From: Tragulus kanchil
Lineage: Eukaryota > Chordata > Mammalia > Artiodactyla > Tragulidae
Assembly: GCA_022376925.1 (NCBI GenBank)
Contig: JAIOJX010000002.1
Coordinates: 130,892,831-130,956,830 of the forward strand
Reading direction: 5' to 3'
DNA length: 64,000 bases
Part shown: positions 23,511 to 34,702 of the stretch, one piece after another
Numbering within the stretch: position 1 is the stretch's first letter
Layout of the letters: every line of letters starts with the position of its first letter
Notes under the pieces: model-generated
Told to the model about the DNA's origin: nothing
Databases searched by the model: none
What the model saw: the letters and a program-made list of their open reading frames with translations, nothing else
Made by a program: the position numbers and the translations under genes

Positions 23511-23772
23511 TAAAAATCATTCATTAGACATGATGAACTCCAGACTGAACAGAGCTGAAGAGCAAATTAATGTGTTGAAAGATATATTTGAGGAATTCAC
23601 CTAGATACAGCATGGAGAGAATAAAGAAAAACGTGAAAATGAGTTTCAGACTGCAGGCAGATTGAAAGTCTCCAATATACTTCTAACAAAGGCTACTAAA
23701 GGATATCCTTTAGCAGATATATGTGTATCCAGTGGGACTATACAAATTAATACATAAAAAGTACTATGGTAG
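21530..23772. other. DNAH3 intron, no gene recognised
   Basis: AT-rich, mostly one 1.1-kb block seen twice (duplication 7). About 21880-22110 resembles an old L1 3' or MER-type fragment. No exon or RNA gene is seen. Confidence 0.5.
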
Positions 23773-24049
23773 GGGCTTCCCTGGTGGTCCAGTGGGTAGA
23801 CAGTCTGCCATGCAGTGCAAGGGGTGCCGGTTCAATCCCTGGCTTGGGAAGACCCCATATACCATGGAGTGGCTGTACTGGTGTGTCCAACTACAAGCCA
23901 GCGCTCTGGAGCGCATGCACCCAGAGCCGGTTCTCTGCTACAGGAGAGGCCACTATGATGGGAGACCCACATGAGCCAAAGAACACAGATGGATGAAAAT
24001 AAATAGATGAAAGATGAATAAAAGAGGCCAAAATTAAAAAAAAAAAAAA
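23773..24049 (+). mobile_element. tRNA-derived SINE with 12-bp target-site duplication
   Basis: AGTACTATGGTA (23760-23771) and AGTTCTATGGTA (24050-24061) flank a SINE of the GGTCCAGTGGGTA type, ending in a poly-A. Confidence 0.88.
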
Positions 24050-24061
24050 AGTTCTATGGTA

Positions 24062-24757
24062 AGCAACTTCCAAGATGGCCCTCAAGGATCCCCACTTCCT
24101 GGAATCATACCCTTGTATAGTCCTCTTGAGTGTGGACAGGACCTCTAGCAACTCGCTTATAACAAAGAGAAAATGGCAAAAGTGATAGGCTATCACTTTG
24201 AAAAATAAGATCCCAAAAGATGGTGGTTTCTATCCTGCTAGTTCTTTCCTATCTCTTGTTCTCCCCCTCATTCCCTCCAAGGGAAGCTAGAAGTTATGTT
24301 GTGAGCTGCCCTGTGGTTAGGCCCATATGGTTAAGAAACTAATGTCTATGGCCAACAGACAGTGGGGGAAGTGAGTGAACTTCGAAGAGGATCTTTCCTT
24401 GGTTGCCTTTAGATGACTGTGGCCTGTGGGATACCTTGAGATACACTTGTGAGAGGCTCTAAGACAGTTAAGTCATGCCTGAAAAATAATAAATGGAGCT
24501 GTAAGCTAATAAATGGAGGTTATTTTAAATTATTGAGTTTGGGAGTCATGTGTTATGCAGCAATCGACAAGACGTTTGGTGTACGTTAAATGTAATGCTA
24601 GTCATTACCATCATCCCCATTTCATAGATGAGGAGACTGAGGCTTCATGAGGCTACCCAAAGTCATCTATAGCAAAAATGAAGCCAGGACAAGAACCCAG
24701 GATTAGAAATCTCCCAAAGCCCCATTCTAAGTGGGTGTGGCACACTTCAGAAAATAC
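24062..24757. other. DNAH3 intron with old repeats
   Basis: 24062-24520 looks like a degraded old interspersed repeat whose family I cannot fix. About 24590-24715 resembles an antisense MIR. Confidence 0.4.
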
Positions 24758-24980
24758 CTGATGGCAGCCCCTGAATGATCTTTTCCTTAGGGGCATTGAT
24801 GGTGATGGGCTGGTACACCTTCAGCAGCCCCTTTAGCTTCAGGTCCCGAGCCTTCAAGGAATAGTTGTTGGCAATGGAGTCACTGGGTCCACAGTGGTGT
24901 TGCTGCTTTTTGAAGGGTGCAGCCAGGGTCCATGATGTCCGTTGCATCAAGGGGGGATAAATGCTGTGAGACATGACTGT
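24758..24980 (-). CDS. DNAH3: DNAH3 coding exon, second visible (copy 1)
   Basis: This 223-bp minus-strand exon has acceptor CCTTTGTAG|ACAGTC and donor CCATCAG|GTATTT. It reads TVMSHSIYPPLMQRTSWTLA, then APFKKQQHHCGPSDSIANNY and LKGLLKVYQPITINAPKEKI, ending LPS plus one base. I recognise the N-terminal segment of axonemal dynein heavy chain 3. It begins in phase 0, directly after SELYK of exon 26576-26680. The internal ATG could look like a start, but the frame is open upstream through the next exon, so translation probably starts earlier. An almost identical copy lies 1082 bp to the right. Confidence 0.92.
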
Positions 24981-25495
24981 CTACAAAGGAAAAATGCAGA
25001 GTGAGACATGATGAGGGACATCACTCAGGGAGCCTGGGCTTTTTGTGGTCAGGTTCTCCTCACACTGAGACTCATGCACCCCACACTGCCTCACCTTCAG
25101 CAGATACTTTCGGAATGGACACAAATTTTACTTCTCTGACCAGTGTGAGCATGATTTCTGGTGGCAATGAGGGTAACAGCTGACTTTGAATATTCAGTAA
25201 ATTTGTGTTCAGAAAATGGACATCTTTTGTCTTTATTGTTATGCACATGGCTATTAGGTAGACATACCTGTTCTCACTTTATAGTTAAATCTGCAGGAGT
25301 TCAGAGTTTAAATAACGCAGCAGGTAAGTGACAAGGCTAGATTCTAACTCACCTTTGTGTTACTGTATAGCTCTTTCTCCCACTGTGCTGTAGCCTTTTC
25401 CAGTGACAAAAATGACTGAGGTCTCTAGTCCTACCTATCAAATCTGTTTGCCCCCCAACCATTACCAGAAGAAGTTAGCAACCAGGTGAACATAC

Positions 25496-25592
25496 CTTAT
25501 AGAGTTCAGACGGTTCTTCGTTAGCAGAAACTGGCAGAGGGGGCAACTCTGGCCGCCTCTGGGAGTGGCTCATGTGATGTATAGAGTTTTGA
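25496..25592 (-). pseudogene. DNAH3: Damaged copy of DNAH3 first visible exon at a repeat edge
   Basis: This is the other copy of exon 26576-26680. The portion downstream of its ATG (25571-25573) is intact with the same donor. The first 27 bases are shortened by about 8 bp, just before the repeat junction at 25603/25604, so the acceptor-proximal reading is out of frame. The damage is again confined to the junction side, as for the exon copy at 2689-2868. Confidence 0.8.
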
Positions 25593-25839
25593 CTGTGAGA
25601 AACATTTTAAATTATTGAGTTTGGGAGTCATGTGTTATGCAGCAATCGACAAGACGTTTGGTGTACGTTAAATGTAATGCTAGTCATTACCATCATCCCC
25701 ATTTCATAGATGAGGAGACTGAGGCTTCATGAGGCTACCCAAAGTCATCTATAGCAAAAATGAAGCCAGGACAAGAACCCAGGATTAGAAATCTCCCAAA
25801 GCCCCATTCTAAGTGGGTGTGGCACACTTCAGAAAATAC

Positions 25840-26062
25840 CTGATGGCAGCCCCTGAATGATCTTTTCCTTAGGGGCATTGATGGTGATGGGCTGGTACAC
25901 CTTCAGCAGCCCCTTTAGCTTCAGGTCCCGAGCCTTCAAGGAATAGTTGTTGGCAATGGAGTCACTGGGTCCACAGTGGTGTTGCTGCTTTTTGAAGGGT
26001 GCAGCCAGGGTCCATGATGTCCGTTGCATCAAGGGGGGATAAATGCTGTGAGACATGACTGT
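25840..26062 (-). CDS. DNAH3: DNAH3 second visible exon, duplicate copy in direct repeat 8
   Basis: Same exon as 24758-24980, offset 1082 bp, with identical splice sites and translation. The neighbouring intron differs only by a 2-bp gap (about 26188 against 25108). Using both would insert 223 nt and break the frame. Treat it as one exon seen twice. Confidence 0.85.
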
Positions 26063-26575
26063 CTACAAAGGAAAAATGCAGAGTGAGACATGATGAGGGA
26101 CATCACTCAGGGAGCCTGGGCTTTTTGTGGTCAGGTTCTCCTCACACTGAGACTCATGCACCCCACACTGCCTCACCTTCAGCAGATACTTTGAATGGAC
26201 ACAAATTTTACTTCTCTGACCAGTGTGAGCATGATTTCTGGTGGCAATGAGGGTAACAGCTGACTTTGAATATTCAGTAAATTTGTGTTCAGAAAATGGA
26301 CATCTTTTGTCTTTATTGTTATGCACATGGCTATTAGGTAGACATACCTGTTCTCACTTTATAGTTAAATCTGCAGGAGTTCAGAGTTTAAATAACGCAG
26401 CAGGTAAGTGACAAGGCTAGATTCTAACTCACCTTTGTGTTACTGTATAGCTCTTTCTCCCACTGTGCTGTAGCCTTTTCCAGTGACAAAAATGACTGAG
26501 GTCTCTAGTCCTACCTATCAAATCTGTTTGCCCCCCAACCATTACCAGAAGAAGTTAGCAACCAGGTGAACATAC

Positions 26576-26680
26576 CTTATAGAGTTCAGACGGTTCTTCG
26601 TTAGCAGAAACTGGCAGAGGGGGCAACTCTGGCCGCCTCTGGGAGTGGCTCATGTGATGTATAGAGTCACTTTTGGAGAT
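26576..26680 (-). CDS. DNAH3: DNAH3 coding exon, first visible (most upstream recognised)
   Basis: This 105-bp minus-strand exon has acceptor GTTTCTCACAG|ATCTCC and donor CTATAAG|GTATGT. It encodes 35 codons: ISKSDSIHHMSHSQRRPELP, then PLPVSANEEPSELYK, running in frame into the TVMSHS exon. The internal ATG (26651-26653) may be used as a start. However, the reading KSDSIHH before it resembles what I recall of the human DNAH3 N-terminus, so an upstream coding exon is likely. I could not identify that exon with confidence. A damaged copy lies in the other member of direct repeat 8 (25496-25592). Confidence 0.88.
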
Positions 26681-26691
26681 CTGTGAGAAAC

Positions 26692-27702
26692 AGACACAAA
26701 GCTACTCTTCAGGAATTAGAAAAGATTTCCAAGCCTCTGAGGTGGATCAGGAGTAAAACATTCCCCAGGAAAGTTAGGCACAAAGTTCTGCTATAAAACA
26801 TCCTTCTCACCACTATCCATTGGCTTCATTTTTTAGGTGTGAATGTCTCTGCTTTAGTATCTCCTCCATAGGCAGCCTTCTATGAGAATATTCGGATATT
26901 TTGCCCCTGGGAAGAGGCCAAATCTGAGGGCACTCCCAGCTACTCTATCCTGGGTTGTAATGAAAAGGGTTGACTTCAAAAAATTGTCTCTTGCATTTCA
27001 CATTGGCAAAATGCCAAATATAAATTTGCTTATGCAGTGGTATAAATAGCTCTGTGCTTCCTGTGAAAAGAAAAGAATATATTTAAAGAATGTGGGTGTT
27101 TAAGCCCACCATTTCATTCAAGGAGTGAGCACCAGATACAGTGAACCTGTGGCTCCCATGGCTGCTCTCAGTTCCCAGTGCCTCTTCATCTCAGAGCCAA
27201 AGATGATTCCAGTATTGAGCGATACTTTTTGTGTTTCTGTCCTACGCCCAGCCCCTATAAGCAAGACAACTATTTCTTCTGGCTCTGCCATGGAGGAAAA
27301 CCTCTGGGCTGGATTAACTGAGTGAGGTTGCTATACGGCACTTTAAAGGTAGTTTAAGAGATATGCTAGTGCAATTTTGGTTCTTTGACTTTTCATCTTA
27401 GACAATGACTGGGATAAAACTCCTGTGTAAGATGAGACGTTATTAAATAGATCTGATTTATTTGGGTCAGCAAATTAAGTCATGAGGGTAACTGGCCGAA
27501 GGCAGACATGTAGAGGGTAAATGAGTCAGATGTTAGTCATTCCCATGCCCCAAGCAATTCCTCATTGATGACTCAACCTCATAAAATAACATTAACAACA
27601 ATAACATCTGCCATTATCCCAAATATGTGCCAGGCACATATGAGATATTTTTATATCCAGTTCTAGCTGAAACTAAGCCTCATAGGGGATAGACAAAGCA
27701 TT
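26692..27702. other. DNAH3 5' intron, no gene recognised
   Basis: An open frame at 27125-27325 (+) has no similarity I recognise and no splice context. No young repeat. Confidence 0.5.
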
Positions 27703-28345
27703 TTGTTGTTGTTGCTGTTGTTCAGTCACTAAGTTACGTCTGATTCTTTGCAACCCCGTGGACTACAGTGTGCCAGGCCTCCCACTCCCTCACCATCTCC
27801 CGGAGTTCACCCAAGATCATGTCCATTGAATTGGTGATGCTATTCAACCATCTAATTCTTTGTCACCGCTTTCCCCTCTTGCCCTCAACTTTTCCCAGCA
27901 ACACGGCCTTTTCCAATGAATTGGCTCTTCACATCAGATGGCCAAAGAATTGGAGCTTCAGCATCAGTCTTTCCAGGGTTGATTTCCCTTAAGATTGACT
28001 GGTTTGATTTCCTTGCTGTCCAAGGGACTCTCAAGAGTCTTCTCCAGCACCACAATCCAAAAGTATCAATTCTTCAGTGCTAAGCCTTCTTTATGGTCCA
28101 ACTCTTACATCTGTACATGCTACTGGAAAGACCAGAGCTTTGACTATATAGACCTTTGTCAGCAAAGTGATGTCTTTGCTTTTTAATTGCTGCCTAGATT
28201 TGTCATAGCTTTTCCTTCCAAGAAGCAAGTGTCTTCTAATTTCTGGCTGCAGTCATCATCTTCAGTGATTTTAGAGGCCCCCCCAAAAAAAAAAATCTGT
28301 CACTGCTTCTACTGTTTCCCCTTCTATTTACCATGAAGTGATGGG
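27703..28345 (-). mobile_element. BovB fragment, antisense (3' part)
   Basis: GTTGTTCAGTCACTAAGTTA, then CAACCCCGTGGACTACAGTG, through CCATGAAGTGATGGGAA: complement of the BovB 3' region. Repeated at 28793-29435. Confidence 0.85.
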
Positions 28346-28792
28346 AACATAAGGTAAGGCATACTAGCCACAAAGAGGTGCTTTTAAATGCACATAACTT
28401 TGCATCCTAACACACTGGAAATGACAATTGTTTGGGGGAATGTGTTGATTTTAAAATTAAATAAGAACTTGCAAACTCTTTAAACAAATGCATATTGAGC
28501 CTGGGAGTTTAAATAAAATTAAATAAGAAAATGTGGTGCATTAGGCCCACTAACAGACCTTTATTAAACAACCCCGATTAACTGGCCGAAGGCAGACATG
28601 TAGAGGGTAAATGAGTCAGATGTTAGTCATTCCCATGCCCCAAGCAATTCCTCATTGATGACTCAACCTCATAAAATAACATTAACAACAATAACATCTG
28701 CCATTATCCCAAATATGTGCCAGGCACATATGAGATATTTTTATATCCAGTTCTAGCTGAAACTAAGCCTCATAGGGGATAGACAAAGCATT

Positions 28793-29435
28793 TTGTTGTT
28801 GTTGCTGTTGTTCAGTCACTAAGTTACGTCTGATTCTTTGCAACCCCGTGGACTACAGTGTGCCAGGCCCCCCACTCCCTCACCATCTCCCGGAGTTCAC
28901 CCAAGATCATGTCCATTGAATTGGTGATGCTATTCAACCATCTAATTCTTTGTCACCGCTTTCCCCTCTTGCCCTCAACTTTTCCCAGCAACACGGCCTT
29001 TTCCAATGAATTGGCTCTTCACATCAGATGGCCAAAGAATTGGAGCTTCAGCATCAGTCTTTCCAGGGTTGATTTCCCTTAAGATTGACTGGTTTGATTT
29101 CCTTGCTGTCCAAGGGACTCTCAAGAGTCTTCTCCAGCACCACAATCCAAAAGTATCAATTCTTCAGTGCTAAGCCTTCTTTATGGTCCAACTCTTACAT
29201 CTGTACATGCTACTGGAAAGACCAGAGCTTTGACTATATAGACCTTTGTCAGCAAAGTGATGTCTTTGCTTTTTAATTGCTGCCTAGATTTGTCATAGCT
29301 TTTCCTTCCAAGAAGCAAGTGTCTTCTAATTTCTGGCTGCAGTCATCATCTTCAGTGATTTTAGAGGCCCCCCAAAAAAAAAAAATCTGTCACTGCTTCT
29401 ACTGTTTCCCCTTCTATTTACCATGAAGTGATGGG
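28793..29435 (-). mobile_element. BovB fragment, copy in duplication 9
   Basis: Same as 27703-28345, offset 1090. Confidence 0.85.
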
Positions 29436-29942
29436 AACATAAGGTAAGGCATACTAGCCACAAAGAGGTGCTTTTAAATGCACATAACTTTGCATCCTAA
29501 CACACTGGAAATGACAATTGTTTGGGGGAATGTGTTGATTTTAAAATTAAATAAGAACTTGCAAACTCTTTAAACAAAAATGCATATTGAGCCTGGGAGT
29601 TTAAAAAAATACAATAGGTTTACTGATCTAATGACCTAATTCAGTGGTTTTAGAAAATTGTGGTGCATTAGGCCCACTAACAGACCTTTATTAAACATAC
29701 GGCTGCTCAGACTTCACCTTAAAAAGATGACCCTGTTGTTTTCAGCTTAGAGAACTTGCTCTGTTGATTTAAATCCCTGTGTCTATCTCTCTGCTCTTGA
29801 TCTCAGTTTCACAGATCTAAGAATTGACCAAAAAAAAAAAAAAAAAAGAATTGACCAACACATCCAAGAACCTTCTCTTTCTCTACTACTGATGCTAATA
29901 TCAGATCTGCACTTATGAGGTGAACAAAATGAAAAAACTCAC

Positions 29943-30050
29943 CATTAACTTGAAAGGAATCTGTTCATCCAAGGTAGATTCTGGCAGCAGTATTTTATGG
30001 GAAATGAAGCTGTTCAAGATTTCCTTCAGAAGTCCAGATGCATAACATAT
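29943..30050 (-). other. Possible unassigned minus-strand coding exon
   Basis: An open minus-strand frame reads SGLLKEILNSFISHKILLPE, then STLDEQIPFKLM, and stops exactly at a strong donor, TTAATG|GTGAGT. A possible acceptor is TTATTAATCAG near 30052. It would end in phase 0, which is compatible with the next DNAH3 exon to the left (26576-26680). The amino-acid composition looks protein-like, but I do not recognise the sequence and the human DNAH3 N-terminus as I recall it does not contain it. It could be a species-specific 5' exon of DNAH3, an exon of another transcript, or chance. Confidence 0.3.
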
Positions 30051-30659
30051 ACTGATTAATAAGTTAGGGCTGCCTGCATTTTGTCTTTGCAAGTTTTTAT
30101 GGTCAGTGGAAATATTTCCCTTGGCCTAGCTTTTAAATCTGTTTCAAATAAAAATCTTCATCAAAAGAACAATAAACAAGCACTGCAAATTTTGGACATC
30201 TTAAGTAAGTTACAAGAGAGGGAACGAGTAGTTAAACCAAAAAAATCTCTGACCTTTTGCAGTTGAGGAGAACATTAACAATATTCAGGAGGTGTCTTGG
30301 CATTCATGCTTCTGGATGTGGTTAGGATAAACCTAATTTCAGCCCTGAGACATATTGGGAAGGTATTCTTTCTAGCAAAGCAGGCAGAATATAGGCCTAT
30401 TGGACACAATTGGCTCTGCTCAAATTTCAGTCCATGTTGTCCAGTACCTGTGTCCAGAGCAGAGCATGTGATACAGGTCTGGCCAATCAGAATACTCTCT
30501 CCTCTAGACACTATGATTGGTTCAGGGATAGACATGTGACCCAAGCTGGGCTGGTTACAGTCCTTCCTGACACTTTTGCTAGAGCTATTGATAAAGAGGT
30601 ACTTCCAACAGCCATCTTTGCCTTATGTGAAAAATGTCTTCCTTAGACTAAAGCCAACA
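30051..30659. other. Intron with old repeat
   Basis: About 30300-30610 resembles an ancient interspersed repeat (TGTGACCCAAGCTGGGCTGG and two CCAATCAG-like boxes). Family not assigned. Confidence 0.4.
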
Positions 30660-31056
30660 GAAAGGAGAGCACCAGAAGGAGAAAGATTCCCAATGACATA
30701 AGTTGGACCCCAGGATCAAACTCGAACGTCTTACTTGAGCCCCTAGATTCCTTTTTGCCTTTGAGCCAGACTGAATTATGTTTATTGTCCTTCCATATTG
30801 AGAGATGGTCATCCAAGCGATAGACACAGAGGCAGCTGAGTCATCATACAAAGAGAAAAGCCATTCTTGGGATAGTAAAGAAAGCAAAACAATATTTCTC
30901 AAGAAAGCAAACTAACATTGAGCATTTTGCAGAATATAATGGTGAGAAGTAGAACCTCTGAAGAACAAATTAAACTTTGAGCTAGTTCACAGGCACAGAC
31001 TAAGACTGATGCATACAGAAGCATCAAATCATGATAGCAGAACAGACATACAAGGC

Positions 31057-31345
31057 GTGAAAGTGAAGGTCACTCAGTCATGTCTGACTCTTTGCAACCA
31101 ATGGACGAGCCATGAAATTTTCCAGGCAAGAATACTGGAGTGGATAGCTTTTCCATTCTCTAGGGGATCTTCCCAACCCAGGGATCAAACCCACATCTCT
31201 CGCATAGCAGGCAGATTCTTTACCATCTGAGCCACCAGGGAAGCCCAAGAATACTAGAGTGCATAGCCTATCTCTTCTCCAGGGGAAACATGGGTCTCCC
31301 GCATTGTAGGCAGATTCTTTACCAGCTGAGCTACCAGGGAAACTC
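31057..31345 (-). mobile_element. Bov-A-type SINE, antisense
   Basis: Contains CAGTCATGTCTGACTCTTTG and two separate CAGGCAGATTCTTTACC-type units, each followed by ACCAGGGAA, as expected of a dimeric Bov-A2-like SINE read backwards. Copy at 32166-32454. Confidence 0.8.
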
Positions 31346-31479
31346 TCAAGGCACGGGCCACATGTAAGATCAGAAGCTCTAGAACTCAATTCATAGAACA
31401 AAAAGAGTTTTCTTCCACATTGTTGTTTTATGAACTGAGTTCTAGATCTGTTCATCTTGTATATGGTCCCATGTCTTGA

Positions 31480-31625
31480 GGGCTTCCCTGGGTCGGGAAG
31501 ATCCCCTGGAGGAGGGCATGGCAATTTACTCCAGGATATTCGCCTTGACAATCCCATGGACAGAGGAGCCTGGTGAGCTTATAGGCCATAGGATCACAAA
31601 TAATCAGACATGACTGAAGCCATGG
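31480..31625 (+). mobile_element. Bov-A-type SINE fragment
   Basis: GGGCTTCCCTGGGTCGGGAA, CCCATGGACAGAGGAGCCTG and CAGACATGACTGAAGC in sense; 5' part internally deleted. Copy at 32589-32734. Confidence 0.75.
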
Positions 31626-32165
31626 AGCACACAGACACAAATGCTTGGTCAAAGAGATGCAACATGGCAACTGATTTATGATTGAAATGCCTCTTTCCTA
31701 CCCACTTTCAAATTCCTACATGTTTTGAAAATACTACAGGTATGGGACCCCCCTTTCCTACCCACTTCAAGAAAGGAGAGCACCAGAAGGAGAAAGATTC
31801 CCAATGACATAAGTTGGACCCCAGGATCAAACTTGACGTCTTACTTGAGCCCTAGATTCCTTTTTGCCTTTGAGCCAGACTGAATTATGTTTATTGTCCT
31901 TCCATATTGAGAGATGGTCATCCAAGCGATAGACACAGAGGCAGCTGAGTCATCATACAAAGAGAAAAGCCATTCTTGGGATAGTAAAGAAAGCAAAACA
32001 ATATTTCTCAAGAAAGCAAACTAACATTGAGCATTTTGCAGAATATAATGGTGAGAAGTAGAACCTCTGAAGAACAAATTAAACTTTGAGCTAGTTCACA
32101 GGCACAGACTAAGACTGATGCATACAGAAGCATCAAATCATGATAGCAGAACAGACATACAAGGC

Positions 32166-32454
32166 GTGAAAGTGAAGGTCACTCAGTCATGTCTGACTCT
32201 TTGCAACCAATGGACGAGCCATGAAATTTTCCAGGCAAGAATACTGGAGTGGATAGCTTTTCCATTCTCTAGGGGATCTTCCCAACCCAGGGATCAAACC
32301 CACATCTCTCGCATAGCAGGCAGATTCTTTACCATCTGAGCCACCAGGGAAGCCCAAGAATACTAGAGTGCATAGCCTATCTCTTCTCCAGGGGAAACAT
32401 GGGTCTCCCGCATTGTAGGCAGATTCTTTACCAGCTGAGCTACCAGGGAAACTC
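32166..32454 (-). mobile_element. Bov-A-type SINE, copy in duplication 10
   Basis: Same as 31057-31345, offset 1109. Confidence 0.8.
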
Positions 32455-32588
32455 TCAAGGCACGGGCCACATGTAAGATCAGAAGCTCTAGAACTCAATT
32501 CATAGAACAAAAAGAGTTTTCTTCCACATTGTTGTTTTATGAACTGAGTTCTAGATCTGTTCATCTTGTATATGGTCCCATGTCTTGA

Positions 32589-32734
32589 GGGCTTCCCTGG
32601 GTCGGGAAGATCCCCTGGAGGAGGGCATGGCAATTTACTCCAGGATATTCGCCTTGACAATCCCATGGACAGAGGAGCCTGGTGAGCTTATAGGCCATAG
32701 GATCACAAATAATCAGACATGACTGAAGCCATGG
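32589..32734 (+). mobile_element. Bov-A-type SINE fragment, copy in duplication 10
   Basis: Same as 31480-31625, offset 1109. Confidence 0.75.
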
Positions 32735-33107
32735 AGCACACAGACACAAATGCTTGGTCAAAGAGATGCAACATGGCAACTGATTTATGATTGAAATGCC
32801 TCTTTCCTACCCACTTTCAAATTCCCTACATGTTTTGAAAATACTACAGGTATGAAAAAAGAAATACACTTTAAAATTCACACCTACCTTCTGAGATGAG
32901 CAATCCATGTGACTCATGTTGTCCATTCTAATTGGACCTATATATATAAAAAAAAAGGAACAACGAGCTCTCTCAGTTTCTTCCTCTCCTACCAGTGACT
33001 CTGAAATTCACACTTCCTTATAGCATAATGGGGATGTCACAGATGATGGAACTTTCCAGATGTTCTGAAAGCTCTGTTAACAGGCTGCCTCTTTGAGGTC
33101 ATAGACT

Positions 33108-33293
33108 TCAGCCCCCTGAGGAGTTTCTTGGTAGAAGAGGAGAGAAAGGGAAGTTGGAGAATGAAGCAGCAGCCTTGAGGTTCTGCTGGGCTTTGTGCTG
33201 TGGCTTCCTGCGATGGCCGCTCTTCTCTTCCACTGAGTGGCTCTTCTCTTGGAACTTTTCCAGAAACACAGGGCACTCACTGTAGAGGAAGAT
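33108..33293 (-). other. Possible minus-strand exon ending in a stop codon
   Basis: After an acceptor-like tract (TAATTCTGCTTCAG) a 61-codon frame is open: IFLYSECPVFLEKFQEKSHS, then VEEKSGHRRKPQHKAQQNLK and a serine/proline-rich tail ending in TGA. A second acceptor-like site (CTTCCTCTACAG) lies 16 bp inside. I see no convincing donor inside the frame and no AATAAA close downstream. The charged reading looks protein-like, but I cannot assign it. It sits between the DNAH3 exons and the shared CpG island, so it may be an untranslated or alternative 5' exon of DNAH3. Confidence 0.22.
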
Positions 33294-33659
33294 CTGAAGC
33301 AGAATTACATACTAAAACAGTGAAGAGGGAGGAAGCACCCCATCAAACAATGCCTCTGGGACCTGAACTCCTCTCTCTCCTCTCGGGTTATTTTTACGCT
33401 AGAGGAGCTTGCACCCAGGTTCCAAGGCCAGTCTCAAGGTTTCAGCGTCTGTTGCTAGGCAAGGAGGGGCCTCTGCTGTGCCCAGATACAAGACTGGGCT
33501 TGACTCAGCTCTGTCTCCAGGTCTCTCCCTTTGCTGGAGGCCATCTGGGCAGCAGGAAGTTCTGGTAACAGAAGGGAAGGTGGGAAGATGTTTAGCAATG
33601 ATCAGGAGGTGAATGGCAATTAGAGGCTTTGGCTTTGGAGGAGTCTAAATGCACACAGA

Positions 33660-33870
33660 ATGGTGGCTACATTCTTAGGGCCTAGAGTTAGACAACTCTG
33701 GGTTCAGATCCTACCCTTCCCATCAATTAGTTATATGGCTTGAGTAAACTGCTTATCTCTCCAAGTGTCATTTATTGTAAAGTGCCAACAAGGAGACAAC
33801 CTACCTCATAGACAGGTTTGAGAGTTTAATGAGACAATGCCTGTAAAGCAATTTGCACATAGCAGGTGGA
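33660..33870 (+). repeat. MIR element
   Basis: CTGGGTTCAGATCCTACCCT, then TGGCTTGAGTAAACTGCTTA and a 3' region with AATGAGACAATGCCTGTAAA, the typical order of MIR. Confidence 0.75.
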
Positions 33871-34427
33871 TGACCAACTTGTCCTGGTTTCCTGGGACTT
33901 CCTGGGTTTTAAAACTGCGAAGTCCTGGGAACTCCTTCAGTACTGAGCAAATTGGGACACTGGTCACTCAACACAGGAGGCACCCTGTAAATATGGCGAA
34001 ACATCATTTTCATGATAAACATAGAAACACATGCATATATACGCTCACATACACATAAGATATGATTAGCTGCTGCACAGACATTCAAAGCACATGTTAA
34101 GTGGTCACTTTCAAAATTCTCTTAAAATCAAATTAGACTTAATGAGCTGTTTGGGGGAGATATGATTCTACATGTGTGTTTTCATTCAACTTCCCCCCAA
34201 ACTCCATGATGTTGCCATTTTATGATTGATGAAACAAATATTGAGAAAGACACATAACTTACCCAAGTCGCCAGGACACTAGTACTGACACTACTTGAAC
34301 CCTGTCCGTGTGACTCCAGAGTTAGTGTTCTTTCCATAAACTGCCTGCCCAGAACACAAACATTTCTAGATCTTATAATGAGCATTACATAGTAAAGTAC
34401 TTCCACTTCTTTTACTTTTTTTTTATA

Positions 34428-34702
34428 GGGCTTTTTTTTTGGTGGGGGGGGGGCACTTCTATTGGTCTTTCATTTATTTATTTCCATCCATATTTGTTCC
34501 TTGGCCTGTATGAGCCTCCCATCGCAGTGGCCTCTCTCATCGCAGAGCACCAGCTCTGGGCGCATGCGCTGCAGAGCCCCGGCTTGGTAGTTAGACACAT
34601 TGGTCCAGCCACTCCGCAGCACATGGGATCTTTCCCAGGTCAGGGATCAAACCCTTGCACTGCAAGGAGGTGTCCTTACCCACTGGACCACCAGGGAAGC
34701 CC
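34428..34702 (-). mobile_element. tRNA-derived SINE, antisense
   Basis: T- and G-run start, CACTTCTATTGGTCTTTCAT, ending CCACCAGGGAAGCCC; same family as 2055-2334. B-box region slightly deleted. Confidence 0.85.

Larger units (their letters stand above)
24522..26691. repeat. Direct duplication 8 (24522-25603 / 25604-26691)
   Basis: Offset 1082 then 1080 bp. The end of copy 1 lacks about 8 bp next to the junction. It contains two DNAH3 exons. Confidence 0.95.
27489..29697. repeat. Direct duplication 9 (27489-28578 / 28579-29697)
   Basis: Offset 1090 bp. Near its end copy 1 has about 50 bp replaced by a 17-bp AT-rich string (about 28512-28529). It contains an antisense BovB. Confidence 0.95.
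30660..32854. repeat. Direct duplication 10 (30660-31744 / 31771-32854)
   Basis: Offset 1111 falling to 1109. About 26 bp at the junction (31745-31770) look like a rearranged echo of a nearby TTTCCTACCCACTT string. It contains two Bov-A-type SINEs. Confidence 0.95.

Noticed and set aside
27125..27325. Plus-strand frame of 66 codons
   Set aside because: No recognised similarity, no splice context and not on the strand of the surrounding gene.
33200..33568. Plus-strand frame of 122 codons
   Set aside because: No splice sites or recognised protein. It overlaps the more protein-like minus-strand segment in another frame.
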